Shown here piece by piece: positions 1-8,217 of a stretch of 64,000 bases of DNA. The notes under the pieces were generated by a model. It had not been told where the DNA came from, did no database searches, and saw only the letters and a program-made list of their open reading frames with translations. The first letter of the stretch is position 1. Every line of letters starts with the position of its first letter. The position numbers and the translations under genes were made by a program. Source of the stretch: Nocardioides marmoriginsengisoli (GTDB lineage Bacteria; Actinomycetota; Actinomycetes; Propionibacteriales; Nocardioidaceae); the NCBI RefSeq assembly GCF_003725695.1, contig NZ_RJSE01000007.1, positions 1,006,963 to 1,070,962 of the forward strand. The letters run 5' to 3'.

Positions 1-79
1 CAAGCACTGGAATTTCTCCAGGCCTGACCACGAGGCCACGTGCACACCACCCTGTCGACAACAAGAGAGAAGGAACCGC

Positions 80-904
80 GTGCCGTCTGTACTGGTGACG
101 GGTGCCGGACGAGGAATCGGTCTGGCAATCACCCGACACATGAGCGAGCGAGGCTGGAACGTGCATGCGACTGCTCGGTCAGCGGCCGACCTTCGTGACC
201 TCGGTCGAATGCCGCGTGTGCACCCGATCCAGCTAGACGTCACCGATCGGTCCGCTGTAGCCGGCCTGCACGAACATCTCCCTTCTGCCGTCGACGGGGT
301 GGTCAACAACGCCGGGATCATCGTGCAGGGACCCGTCGAGGGGACGTCGCTCGACGACCTATCGCGGCAACTGGACGTCAACGTCACGGCCCAGATCGCG
401 GTGACCCAAGCAGTTCTCCCGCAGATCCGCGAGGCCCGCGGGCGGGTGGTATTCATGTCCTCGGTCAGCGGTCTGATCACCCTGCCGAGCACCGGCGCAT
501 ACAGTGCATCGAAGTACGCACTCGAATCAATGGCCGATGCCCTTCGGATGGAGCTGCGTCCTTGGAGGATCCCGGTCTCGCTTATCGAGCCTGGGCCGAC
601 GCGCACCGACATGTGGGGCGATGTGCTTGTCGACTACGACCGGATGACGAGCAAGCTGAGCCCAGAGAACCGTGAGCTGTATGCAGCGCACCTTGTCGGT
701 ACTCGCAAGCTCCTGGGCCGCATGCAGAAGTTCGCGGGCGATCCCAAGAAGGTCGTGGCGGCTGTAGATAGTGCTCTCACATCGAGGCGTCCGAGACGTC
801 GATACCGCTGCGACAACGTCAGCCGTGTGCAGCTTGCGATCACGTCTGCAACACCGACCGCCGTCAGTGATGCCGTGTTCGCTGCCGCAACCACGTCGAA
901 ATGA
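80..904 (+). CDS. SDR family NAD(P)-dependent oxidoreductase
   Basis: Classical short-chain dehydrogenase of 274 aa, a normal length for the family. Cofactor motif TGAGRGIG lies at residues 7-14 and NNAG at 76-79. The catalytic set is Ser near 128-130, Tyr141 and Lys145 (YSASK). It starts at GTG 80 behind a purine-rich RBS (AGAGAGAAGGAA). It is predicted to oxidise a hydroxyl or reduce a carbonyl in the cytosol; the substrate is unknown. It stands alone at the left edge, and a decayed stretch follows it. Confidence 0.85.
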   Translation: MPSVLVTGAGRGIGLAITRHMSERGWNVHATARSAADLRDLGRMPRVHPIQLDVTDRSAVAGLHEHLPSAVDGVVNNAGIIVQGPVEGTSLDDLSRQLDVNVTAQIAVTQAVLPQIREARGRVVFMSSVSGLITLPSTGAYSASKYALESMADALRMELRPWRIPVSLIEPGPTRTDMWGDVLVDYDRMTSKLSPENRELYAAHLVGTRKLLGRMQKFAGDPKKVVAAVDSALTSRRPRRRYRCDNVSRVQLAITSATPTAVSDAVFAAATTSK

Positions 905-1359
905 GTTCAGGCATGGCGCGCCCTCGCCGCCGAGAGCGAGTCGACGAAGCTTGCGCGGACCTTCGCGGAGCTAGCGCGCGTGCCCGTCGTCAGCACCAGC
1001 CGCGAGATGTGCTCGGACCTCGAGTGGGCGGACGGATCTCCGGGGGTGCCCCAATCGTGGACAGCGCTCTTCGATGAACTTGTTCAAGCTCGCCGTGGGT
1101 CCGGCTATCTGGTCCCAACTCCGGGCGGGTCGAGCGATCGCCGAGTCTGGCCCACATGCTTCTCTGCATCTTCGTGGGTGGATTCGCCCGTCTGAGGTCC
1201 TGGCGACAACGTGCAAGACCGCACGCGGTCACGGTGAGGCGATAGTGCTCGAGATCGACACACCGCCGCTCTCGGTCATCTGGCAGCGACGCATAGGCTC
1301 CCACTCAACTCCACTTGAGCTCGGACGGCCGACTCAGCTCGTGGATGGGCGCAATCAGC
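905..1359. other. Intergenic stretch, no recognisable gene
   Basis: About 450 bases after the first SDR. A plus frame stays open from 905 into the 1190s without a convincing start or RBS, and its product resembles no family I know. No promoter, terminator or repeat stands out. It adjoins the oxidoreductase remnant at 1360-1545, so it is most likely eroded sequence. Confidence 0.4.
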
Positions 1360-1545
1360 GTTAATTGCTGCGAGTGTCGCCACCTCTGCCGCGCGCTGCT
1401 CGGGTACGCCCGCGTGCGGGGTGAGCAGCAGCGTGGTCACGCCGACTTCTTCGAACCCCTTGACCTGAGTGACGGTCTCGTCCTCGGTGCCGATCGGTGA
1501 CCGGCACGGAACAGGTCGTCGAATCCGCGGCGACGGCCTAGCCTT
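1360..1545 (-). pseudogene. C-terminal remnant of a luciferase-like (LLM, F420-type) oxidoreductase
   Basis: On the minus strand, a frame without start codon reads SPIGTEDETVTQVKGFEEVG followed by VTTLLLTPHAG. This matches the usual C-terminal helix and strand of LLM-class flavin/F420 oxidoreductases (GT.E.V..QV..FEE.GVT.LLL). Just upstream a second frame gives GFDDLFRAG, so the piece also looks frameshifted. No N-terminal part is present. It is inferred to be a leftover of a deleted gene; a short unrelated ORF cannot be excluded. Confidence 0.45.
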
Positions 1546-1562
1546 ATCGTGAACGGGAGATC

Positions 1563-2234
1563 TCAGCTGGACAGGATGCCGGTGGCTTCGTGAGAGGCGC
1601 GGGCGCGTTCGGGGTCGTCGCCGAGTCCGACGCAGATGTTGACGCCGGTGGGCAGGAACACCTCGGCCACCGGGTCGGTGAAGTCCGCGAAGTGATCACT
1701 CAGCTCCAGGGTGACGTAGCCGTGCACGAAGCTCCACAGCTGCGCCGCAACGATCTCGGGTGCTATGGGGTGCACCCGTCCCGTCTTCACGAGCCGGGCG
1801 CAAGTGTCGACGATCTGCGCGTAGGCGTGCCGAAACTCCGGCGAGTGGCCGCTCAGTCGACCTTCGGTCTCGGTTGCTGGCCGGTAGGTCGAGCGCGTGG
1901 AGAGGCCGAACATCAGGTCGTACAGGTGCGGGTTCGCGCGCGCCAGGTCCCGCACTGCCAGGGCCATGACGAACAGATCGGTCACCGGGTCATCGGTGTC
2001 GGGAACGGCTGCGAACGCGCGATCGAATTCCGTAAAGCCCGCAGCAACCACGGCCGTCACCAGCTCGGCGACTCCTCCGAAGTGGTGGTAGACGACCATG
2101 GTCGATAGGTCACACTCGGCCGCCACCGTGCGCGCCTTGATCGCGGACGGGCCCTGCTCACGCAAGAGCTTGATAGCCGCATTGACCAGGCGCTCTGGTA
2201 CCGGCTCGGTCGAATCCACGGACATGTTCCTCAT
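1563..2234 (-). CDS. TetR/AcrR family transcriptional regulator
   Basis: Regulator of 223 aa. The N-terminal helix-turn-helix spans residues 12-60 (AAIKLLREQG, then VAAECDLSTMVVYHHFGG). The C-terminal ligand domain is the type common in catabolic TetR proteins. It is divergent from the crotonase operon at 2355. The gap between them holds the palindrome ATAAC-TTA-GTTAT at 2307-2319, and the same box stands upstream of 9823. It is therefore the likely repressor of both operons and of itself. An alternative start is ATG 2225. Confidence 0.85.
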   Translation of the reverse strand: MRNMSVDSTEPVPERLVNAAIKLLREQGPSAIKARTVAAECDLSTMVVYHHFGGVAELVTAVVAAGFTEFDRAFAAVPDTDDPVTDLFVMALAVRDLARANPHLYDLMFGLSTRSTYRPATETEGRLSGHSPEFRHAYAQIVDTCARLVKTGRVHPIAPEIVAAQLWSFVHGYVTLELSDHFADFTDPVAEVFLPTGVNICVGLGDDPERARASHEATGILSS

Positions 2235-2305
2235 GCTTCCATCTGCGGCCGGATATGTGTCGCGCGGTGGCGTGAAACACGTGCGGAGCCTCTTGTCTCG
2301 GTCAC

Positions 2306-2320
2306 TATAACTTAGTTATG
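2306..2320. promoter_or_regulatory. Inverted-repeat operator, box B copy 1
   Basis: TATAACTTAGTTATG: perfect 5-bp arms ATAAC/GTTAT around a 3-base spacer, between divergent TetR and crotonase genes. A second copy with spacer CAA lies at 9836-9850. Its position and symmetry fit a TetR dimer site. Binding by the adjacent TetR protein is inferred. Confidence 0.65.
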
Positions 2321-2354
2321 TTAGCCCTCACCGAACCGAAGGGGCACGAACGTC

Positions 2355-3326
2355 ATGACGCAGGAAGTCAGAGGACACATCGACATCGAAGATCGCGGAG
2401 CAGTGCTGGTCGCGACCCTCGACGGAGGACCCGACCAGGTGTTCGGCCGCGACGTCGCGGAGCAGCTCGATGCGCTCGTCGATCGCGCCGACCGCGACCC
2501 GAGGGTCCGGGCCGTCGTGATCACCGGTGCTCACCGCGAGAGGTTCGTGAGCCACGCGGAAGTGCGCTGGCTCCAGGAAGGCGGTGCGGCGGTTCCCGCC
2601 CTGGGTCGCCGTGGTGCCTCGACCATCGCACGGACCGCCCGGGCGGTGGATCGGGCTCACCTCGCCGGAGCGGTCAGACGCACCCCGCTGAGCCCGGTCA
2701 TCGACCTCGAACGCATCCACGCCACCTTCCTCCGGATGAACAGCAGCGGCGTCATCTACGTGGCGGCACTCAACGGCTCAGCTCTCGGACTGGGAGCGGA
2801 ATTCGCCTGGGCTCACGATCTGCGCGTGATGGCCGAGGGTGACTACGTCATCGGCCAACCCGAGGTCCTGCTCGGGATCATGCCCGGAGGCGGTGGTACC
2901 CAACGTCTGACCAGGCTGGTCGGCACCCACAGATCGCTGGTGGCGATCTTGGAGGGCAAGCCATTCACCCCTGCCGAAGCCCTCGCTGCCGGTGCGGTCG
3001 ACGAGGTCGTGGCGCCCGACGAGGTGATCGCGCGAGCCCTCCAGCTCGCCGTGCACTTCGGTGCGCGTTCCAAGGACTCCGTGGCGGCCATCAAGAGGGC
3101 GGTCTACTTCGGCGGCTCGATGTCGCTGACGGACGGCCTGCATGTCGAACGCGCGGAGTTCCTGACGCGCGTCCTTTCCGACGAGGGGCAGGAATTGATG
3201 CTCGACTACATGAACCGAAGCGAGGTGGAGGGCGAGCTGCCCCTCTACTCCGAGGGGGTCTTCGAGGAAGCTCTCCAGGTCGGCCGCGTCCCAGCCGGCT
3301 CGCCTGCCGCGGCGGTGATTCGGTGA
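2355..3326 (+). CDS. Enoyl-CoA hydratase/isomerase (crotonase) family protein
   Basis: Crotonase-fold protein of 323 aa, about 60 longer than usual. The oxyanion-hole segment AALNGSALGLGAEFAWAHDL lies near residues 135-155, and the PEVLLGIMPGGGGTQRL helix, which holds one catalytic Glu, near 175. The second Glu of classic hydratases appears to be replaced (RSLVAILEG), so isomerase or another crotonase chemistry is possible. Residues about 58-115 form an Arg/Ala-rich insertion. It is first in a plus operon, and its stop overlaps the next start (ATGA). Confidence 0.8.
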   Translation: MTQEVRGHIDIEDRGAVLVATLDGGPDQVFGRDVAEQLDALVDRADRDPRVRAVVITGAHRERFVSHAEVRWLQEGGAAVPALGRRGASTIARTARAVDRAHLAGAVRRTPLSPVIDLERIHATFLRMNSSGVIYVAALNGSALGLGAEFAWAHDLRVMAEGDYVIGQPEVLLGIMPGGGGTQRLTRLVGTHRSLVAILEGKPFTPAEALAAGAVDEVVAPDEVIARALQLAVHFGARSKDSVAAIKRAVYFGGSMSLTDGLHVERAEFLTRVLSDEGQELMLDYMNRSEVEGELPLYSEGVFEEALQVGRVPAGSPAAAVIR

Positions 3327-4318
3327 TGGCTGACGAGGCGCTCTTTACCCGCCACGACGTTGTCTTCTCCTCCAGCGACAGCACCTGCGCGGCGTGGCTC
3401 TACCTGCCTGCAGGGGTCAGCTCACCGCCCGTCGTCGTCCTCGGTCATGGGCTCGGCGCGACCCGCGAGATGCGACTTGACGCGTTCGCCGAGCAGTTCG
3501 CGAGTGCGGGGATCGCCGCTCTTGCCTTCACCTACCGGCACTTCGGTGACAGTGGTGGTCAGCCACGCCAGCTGCTCTCGATCAAGCGACAGCTCGCTGA
3601 CTGGGACGCTGCGATCGCCTACGTGAAGGCGAGGCCCGAGGTCGACGGTTCGCGCGTCGCCGTCTGGGGCAGCTCGTTCGGAGGCGGGCATGCGATCACG
3701 GTCGCGTCCCGGCACCCCGAGCTGGCCGCGGCGGTCTCGCAGTGCCCGTTCACGGACGGTCTCGCGTCCGCGCTGGCCCTTGGTCCGGTGGCATCTCTGC
3801 GCCTGACCCCGGTGGTCGCCCGTGACCTGGTGGCCAAGGTCCGGGGGTGGGATCCGGTCCTGGTGCCGCTCGCCGGCGTACCAGGGGCGCTGGCGTTCAT
3901 GAACGCTCCGGATGCCCTGCCGGGGTACCAGGCGCTGATCCCGCCGGGTGGAACCTTCACCAACGGCGCCGCGGCACGGGAGATTCCGAGGCTGGCGACC
4001 TACCGGCCCGGACGTGCAGCCAAGAACGTCACGATGCCGATCCTGTTCTGCGTCAGCAACACCGACAGCGTCACCCCACCCGCTCAGACGTTGCGCTACG
4101 CGCGGACGGCGCCCCAGGGCGAGATCAAGACGTATGCGGCCGGGCACTTCGAGTTCTACCTCGGCGACACCTTCGAACAGCTGGTCACCGACCAGCTCGA
4201 GTTCCTGGTGCGGCACCTGCAGCCAGCGCCGGCGAGATCGACAACCCGACGCGCTGCACGGCAACGATCGGTAAAGGGGAAGAAGGTGGGTAGCGATGCA
4301 CCTGTCCTCCCTTCCTGA
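3323..4318 (+). CDS. Alpha/beta hydrolase
   Basis: Dienelactone-hydrolase or acetyl-xylan-esterase-like serine hydrolase of 331 aa. The nucleophile elbow is GSSFGGG with Ser118. The oxyanion segment is GHGLGATREM at 41-50. A plausible Asp lies in VSNTDSVTPP and the His in AAGHFEFYLGD. It overlaps the crotonase by 4 bases and the acyl-CoA synthetase by 23, so translation is likely coupled. It may cleave an ester, lactone or CoA thioester made by its neighbours. The basic C-terminal tail is variable in this family. Confidence 0.8.
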   Translation: MMADEALFTRHDVVFSSSDSTCAAWLYLPAGVSSPPVVVLGHGLGATREMRLDAFAEQFASAGIAALAFTYRHFGDSGGQPRQLLSIKRQLADWDAAIAYVKARPEVDGSRVAVWGSSFGGGHAITVASRHPELAAAVSQCPFTDGLASALALGPVASLRLTPVVARDLVAKVRGWDPVLVPLAGVPGALAFMNAPDALPGYQALIPPGGTFTNGAAAREIPRLATYRPGRAAKNVTMPILFCVSNTDSVTPPAQTLRYARTAPQGEIKTYAAGHFEFYLGDTFEQLVTDQLEFLVRHLQPAPARSTTRRAARQRSVKGKKVGSDAPVLPS

Positions 4319-5762
4319 CCTCCGGGCCGAGTTCGACCCCGACGGTCCTGCTGTGTCGGATGACCGTGAGTCGTTGACGAACCTGGCTTTCCTGGCCCGC
4401 GTTCGTGCTGCCGCCCGGCATCTGGACGATCTGGGGATCGGACCAGGCCAGGTGGTCGCGCTCAAGCTCAGCAACCGGCTCGAGTTCGTGGTGCTGCTGT
4501 TCGCTGCGTGGCGGCTGGGCGCCACCGTCACCCCGGTCAATCCGTCGCTGACGTCGGTCGAGGTCACTCGCCAGCTCGAGGACTCCGGGGCTCGGCTGCT
4601 GGTGATTGAGGATGACGCTCCCGACGAAGCCTGGCCGGGAGGTGCTCTGCTGGCCGTCAGTGACCTCTATGCCGTGGCCGAAGGCAAGGAGTGGACTCCA
4701 CGGCACGATTCCGACGAGCTCGCGCTGCTGATCTACACGAGCGGTACGACGGGAGCGCCGAAGGGCGTGATGCTCGACCACGCCAACCTGGACGCGATGA
4801 CGCAGATGGGGTTGGCGGCCCTCCAGCTCGGGCGGACCGACCGGTGCCTGCTCATTCTTCCGCTCTTCCACGTGAACGGGATCGTCGTCAGTGTGCTGAC
4901 GCCGCTGCTCGCTCATGCCAGTGTGGCGATCGCGGGACGGTTCAATCCGCACAGCTTCTTCGAGACCGTCGAGCGTGAGCGCCCGACGTACTTCAGCGCG
5001 GTCCCGACGATCTACGGCATGTTGGCGCAGCTCCCCGAGAATTCCGACGTCGACTGGTCCTCGTTACGCTTCGGGGTGTGCGGTGCAGCCCCGGCGGCGC
5101 CGGATCTGCTGGTCGCGTTCGAAGCGCGCTACGGCTTCCCGGTCGTCGAGGCGTACGGCCTCTCGGAGGCGACCTGCGGCTCCACCTTCAATCCCCTCGA
5201 CGGTCCACGGCGGCCCGGCACGGTCGGCATCGCCCTTCCCGGTCAGCAGGTCCGCATCGTCGACTCCCACGACCACGAGCTGCCGGTAGGCGGCGTCGGG
5301 GAGGTGGTCGTCCGGGGCCGCAACGTGATGCGCGGCTACCTCGGTCAGCCGGAGGAGACCGCGCGCGTCGTCGTCGATGGCTGGTTGCACACCGGAGATC
5401 TCGGTCAGCTTGACGCCGACGGCTACCTGACCTTGGTGGGCCGGTCGAAGGACATGATCATACGCGGCGGCGAGAACATCTACCCCAAAGAGATCGAAGA
5501 CGTACTGTCCGCCGATCCGTCGGTGGCCGAGGTCGCCGTCGTCGGCGTGCCCGACAAGAAGTGGGGCGAGCGCGTCGTCGCCTTCGTGCAGCCTCCGAAC
5601 GGCCGGGCGATCGATACACCCGCGTTGCGCGCCCGCTGCGTCGAGTCGCTCTCGGGCTTCAAGCGACCGACCGAGACCGTCGTGCTCGAAACCCTCCCCA
5701 AGAACGCCGTCGGCAAGATCGACAAGATCGCGCTGCGTGCTGCCTATTCTTCACCTCACTAA
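4296..5762 (+). CDS. Class I adenylate-forming acyl-CoA synthetase (FadD-like)
   Basis: Acid:CoA ligase of 488 aa. The P-loop LLIYTSGTTGAPKGV lies near residues 145-160, A5 is EAYGLSEATCG, and A7/A8 are GWLHTGDLG and GRSKDMIIRGGENIYPKEIE. The C-terminal catalytic Lys is in PKNAVGKIDKI. It should activate a carboxylic acid with ATP and CoA for the module's crotonase, hydrolase and reductase. The start is internal to the end of the hydrolase gene. At this length it is a short fatty or aryl acid ligase. Substrate unknown. Confidence 0.85.
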   Translation: MHLSSLPDLRAEFDPDGPAVSDDRESLTNLAFLARVRAAARHLDDLGIGPGQVVALKLSNRLEFVVLLFAAWRLGATVTPVNPSLTSVEVTRQLEDSGARLLVIEDDAPDEAWPGGALLAVSDLYAVAEGKEWTPRHDSDELALLIYTSGTTGAPKGVMLDHANLDAMTQMGLAALQLGRTDRCLLILPLFHVNGIVVSVLTPLLAHASVAIAGRFNPHSFFETVERERPTYFSAVPTIYGMLAQLPENSDVDWSSLRFGVCGAAPAAPDLLVAFEARYGFPVVEAYGLSEATCGSTFNPLDGPRRPGTVGIALPGQQVRIVDSHDHELPVGGVGEVVVRGRNVMRGYLGQPEETARVVVDGWLHTGDLGQLDADGYLTLVGRSKDMIIRGGENIYPKEIEDVLSADPSVAEVAVVGVPDKKWGERVVAFVQPPNGRAIDTPALRARCVESLSGFKRPTETVVLETLPKNAVGKIDKIALRAAYSSPH

Positions 5763-5782
5763 CTGCCAAAGGACGAACCAAG

Positions 5783-7027
5783 ATGCCCTCTCTGCACGAA
5801 CCGCTCACCCTGCCGAACGGCCAGGTCCTGCCCAACCGGATCATGAAGGCCGCGTTGAGCGAGGTGCTCGCCACCAAGCAGAACGCTCCTGATGAACGCC
5901 TCGAGCGGCTGTACACCACGTGGAGTCAGGGTGGCTACGGCCTGCTGATCACCGGCAACGTGATGGTCGACCGCCGGCAGCTCGGCGAGCCCGGCAACGT
6001 GGTCATCGAGGATGAGCGCGACCTCGATGCCCTGACCCGCTGGACGAAAGCGACCCACGACGGCGGGGTACCGATCTGGGCCCAGATCAACCATCCCGGG
6101 AGGCAGTCCAACCCGTTGGCGCTCGGTCACACTCCCGTCGCTCCGAGCCCGGTGGCGCTCGCGCTGCCCGGTGCGACCAAGCCCCGGGAGCTCACCGGCG
6201 CTGAGATCGAGGACATCATCGAGCGGTTCGCCACGACTGCGGCGGTCTGCGAGACCGCTGGGTTCGACGGCGTTCAGGTCCATGGTGCCCATGGGTACCT
6301 GGTCACCCAGTTCCTGTCACCGAAGACGAACCTCCGTACGGACGACTGGGGTGGCGACGCTGAACGGCGCAGGCGGTTCGTCCTCGAGGTCGTCCGACGG
6401 ATCCGATCTCGGGTGTCGCCAGGATTCGCCGTCGGGATCAAGCTCAACTCCGCCGACTTCCAGCGCGGTGGGTTCACCGTGGACGAGTCGTACGAAGTCG
6501 TGGCGGCGCTGGCGAGCGAGGGTCTCGACCTGATCGAGATCAGCGGCGGCAGCTACGAGTCCCCGGCGATGATGGGAACCGAGGCGGACAGCACCCGCTC
6601 ACGCGAGGCGTACTTCCTGGAGTACGCGCGCACGGTGCGTGGTCTCGTCGGCGAGGTGCCGCTCGCCGTGACGGGTGGCTTCCGGAGTCGCGGCGCGATG
6701 GAAGCAGCCGTGTTCGAGGGCGAGTGCGACGTCGTCGGGATCGGCCGGCCGACGGCGACGAAGACCGATGCGGCGGACGCGATCCTGTCGGGCCGGACCG
6801 ACAGGCTCAGCGATCACGATCTCCGGTACGGGATGCGGCGGCTGCTCGGGAAGGTCGCCGACATCAAGGCGCTGGACGGCATCCTGAACCTCGGATGGCA
6901 CGGCGACCAGCTGCACCGGATCGCGGCGGGTCTGGAGCCGGACCTGGACCGCGGCCGACTCGTGACCACCGTCTCGGCGATCCGCAAGAACGGCCGGGCC
7001 AGCTTCCTGCCCAAGCGCGGGCACTGA
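5783..7027 (+). CDS. NADH:flavin oxidoreductase, old yellow enzyme family
   Basis: FMN-dependent TIM-barrel ene-reductase of 414 aa. Motifs seen are WAQINHPGRQSN, the substrate/FMN segment VQVHGAHGYLVTQFLSPKTN followed by R.DDWGGD, and the phosphate-binding loop AVTGGFRSRGAME with VGIGRPT. ATG 5783 is chosen because it follows the ligase stop by 20 bases and matches the family N-terminus (LTLPNGQVLPNRIMKAAL); the frame opens further upstream inside the ligase. It probably reduces a conjugated double bond of a ketone or enoyl substrate. Confidence 0.85.
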   Translation: MPSLHEPLTLPNGQVLPNRIMKAALSEVLATKQNAPDERLERLYTTWSQGGYGLLITGNVMVDRRQLGEPGNVVIEDERDLDALTRWTKATHDGGVPIWAQINHPGRQSNPLALGHTPVAPSPVALALPGATKPRELTGAEIEDIIERFATTAAVCETAGFDGVQVHGAHGYLVTQFLSPKTNLRTDDWGGDAERRRRFVLEVVRRIRSRVSPGFAVGIKLNSADFQRGGFTVDESYEVVAALASEGLDLIEISGGSYESPAMMGTEADSTRSREAYFLEYARTVRGLVGEVPLAVTGGFRSRGAMEAAVFEGECDVVGIGRPTATKTDAADAILSGRTDRLSDHDLRYGMRRLLGKVADIKALDGILNLGWHGDQLHRIAAGLEPDLDRGRLVTTVSAIRKNGRASFLPKRGH

Positions 7028-7048
7028 GTCGGGTCGGGGCGAGAGCGC

Positions 7049-7372
7049 GTGGATTCCTCCGCCTCTCGCCCTGACCCGTTCGTGACCGCGCTGAGCGTCT
7101 TCCGTAGCCGCTGGGATGCGCCCGTCCTCGGGGCATGCCTGGCCGGGGTGCGCAGGTTCGACGACTACCAGCGGACGTTGGGTGTGTCGCGGAAGACGCT
7201 TGCCGAACGCCTGAAGTACCTGGTCTCCGAGGGCCTGCTGTTCCGTGAGTGCTACCAGACCCGGCCTCAGCGCTACGAGTACCGGGTCACGGACAAGGGC
7301 CTCGAGCTGCTGCCGGCCTTTCAGCTGATGGCGGCGTGGGCCGACCGCTGGGGGACAGGTCCGGTGAGCTGA
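7049..7372 (+). CDS. HxlR-type winged-helix transcriptional regulator
   Basis: Small regulator of 107 aa with GTG start. It has the HxlR signature: FRSRWDAPVLGACLAGVRRF, then LGVSRKTLAERLKYLVSEGL, then the wing YEYRVTDKGLELLPA. It is the last gene of the plus operon. It probably senses an intermediate of the pathway or fine-tunes the module below the TetR control. Its last 52 bases overlap the 3' end of the convergent SDR gene at 7321. Confidence 0.8.
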   Translation: MDSSASRPDPFVTALSVFRSRWDAPVLGACLAGVRRFDDYQRTLGVSRKTLAERLKYLVSEGLLFRECYQTRPQRYEYRVTDKGLELLPAFQLMAAWADRWGTGPVS

Positions 7373-8217
7373 TCGTTGCGCCCGAGCGCATCCACCTCGC
7401 GCTCCAGCGTCGGCACGGCATCCGCTGCGAAACGTCGCGACCAGGGCCAGACCAGCGCAGAGCTGACCAGGGCCTTGGCCCAGTGGGCGACCACGACGGC
7501 CTGGGGCACGAACACGCGAGCACGACGCTTCGCGAGGCCGTTGACGATCGCCCGCGCAGCCTCCTCCACGGTGGTCGTGACGTTGCCCGGGTAGGGGAGC
7601 TTGCTCCGCAGGGCCTGGAACGACGGCAGGTCGGCGTCTGCGCCGCGCACCAGGTCCGTGTCGATCCAGGACGGGTGCACCAGGCCGACGGTGATCCCGA
7701 GATGCGCCACCTCTTGGCGGTACGCGAGGGCAAGCATCTCCACGCCGGCCTTGCTGGCTGAGTACGACGCCATCGAGGGCAGTGCCAGGAACGACATCGC
7801 CGAGGCGATGACGACGACATGACCCCGGGTGCGCTCGAGGTGGTAGGTCGAGTACTTGAGGGTGCGGAACGTTCCGTTGAGGTTCACGTCGATGACCCGC
7901 TCGAACGAGGCGTCGTCGACCTGGCGGACGGTGCCGTAGCCGGCGATTCCCGCGTTGGCGACCACGGCGTCGATCCCGCCCATCTCGTCTGCGCACGCAT
8001 CGATCGCGTCCCGGAACGTCGGGGCGTCGCGCACGTCCGCGTACCGCCACACGGAGTCGCGCCCGAGCTCGGCAGCAACCTCCCTGAGCCGCTCGGGCTC
8101 GAGGCCGATGATCGCCACCTGGGCGCCCCGGGCTCCGGCAAGTCGGGCGACCTGCTCGCCGATCCCGCGGGCACCTCCAGTGACGACGATCCGCTTGCCC
8201 TTCAGGCTCCGCTTCAT
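7321..8217 (-). CDS. SDR family NAD(P)-dependent oxidoreductase
   Basis: Short-chain dehydrogenase of 298 aa. It has VTGGARGIG near residue 12, VVANAGIAGYG, then SAMSFLALPSMASYSASKAG with catalytic Tyr and Lys. The C-terminal 60 residues are basic and hydrophobic (SSALVWPWSRRF), typical of membrane-associated SDRs. It overlaps the next SDR gene upstream by 4 bases (start inside the stop). It is the last gene of the minus operon that starts at 9823, and it overlaps the HxlR gene tail to tail. Confidence 0.85.
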   Translation of the reverse strand: MKRSLKGKRIVVTGGARGIGEQVARLAGARGAQVAIIGLEPERLREVAAELGRDSVWRYADVRDAPTFRDAIDACADEMGGIDAVVANAGIAGYGTVRQVDDASFERVIDVNLNGTFRTLKYSTYHLERTRGHVVVIASAMSFLALPSMASYSASKAGVEMLALAYRQEVAHLGITVGLVHPSWIDTDLVRGADADLPSFQALRSKLPYPGNVTTTVEEAARAIVNGLAKRRARVFVPQAVVVAHWAKALVSSALVWPWSRRFAADAVPTLEREVDALGRNDQLTGPVPQRSAHAAIS

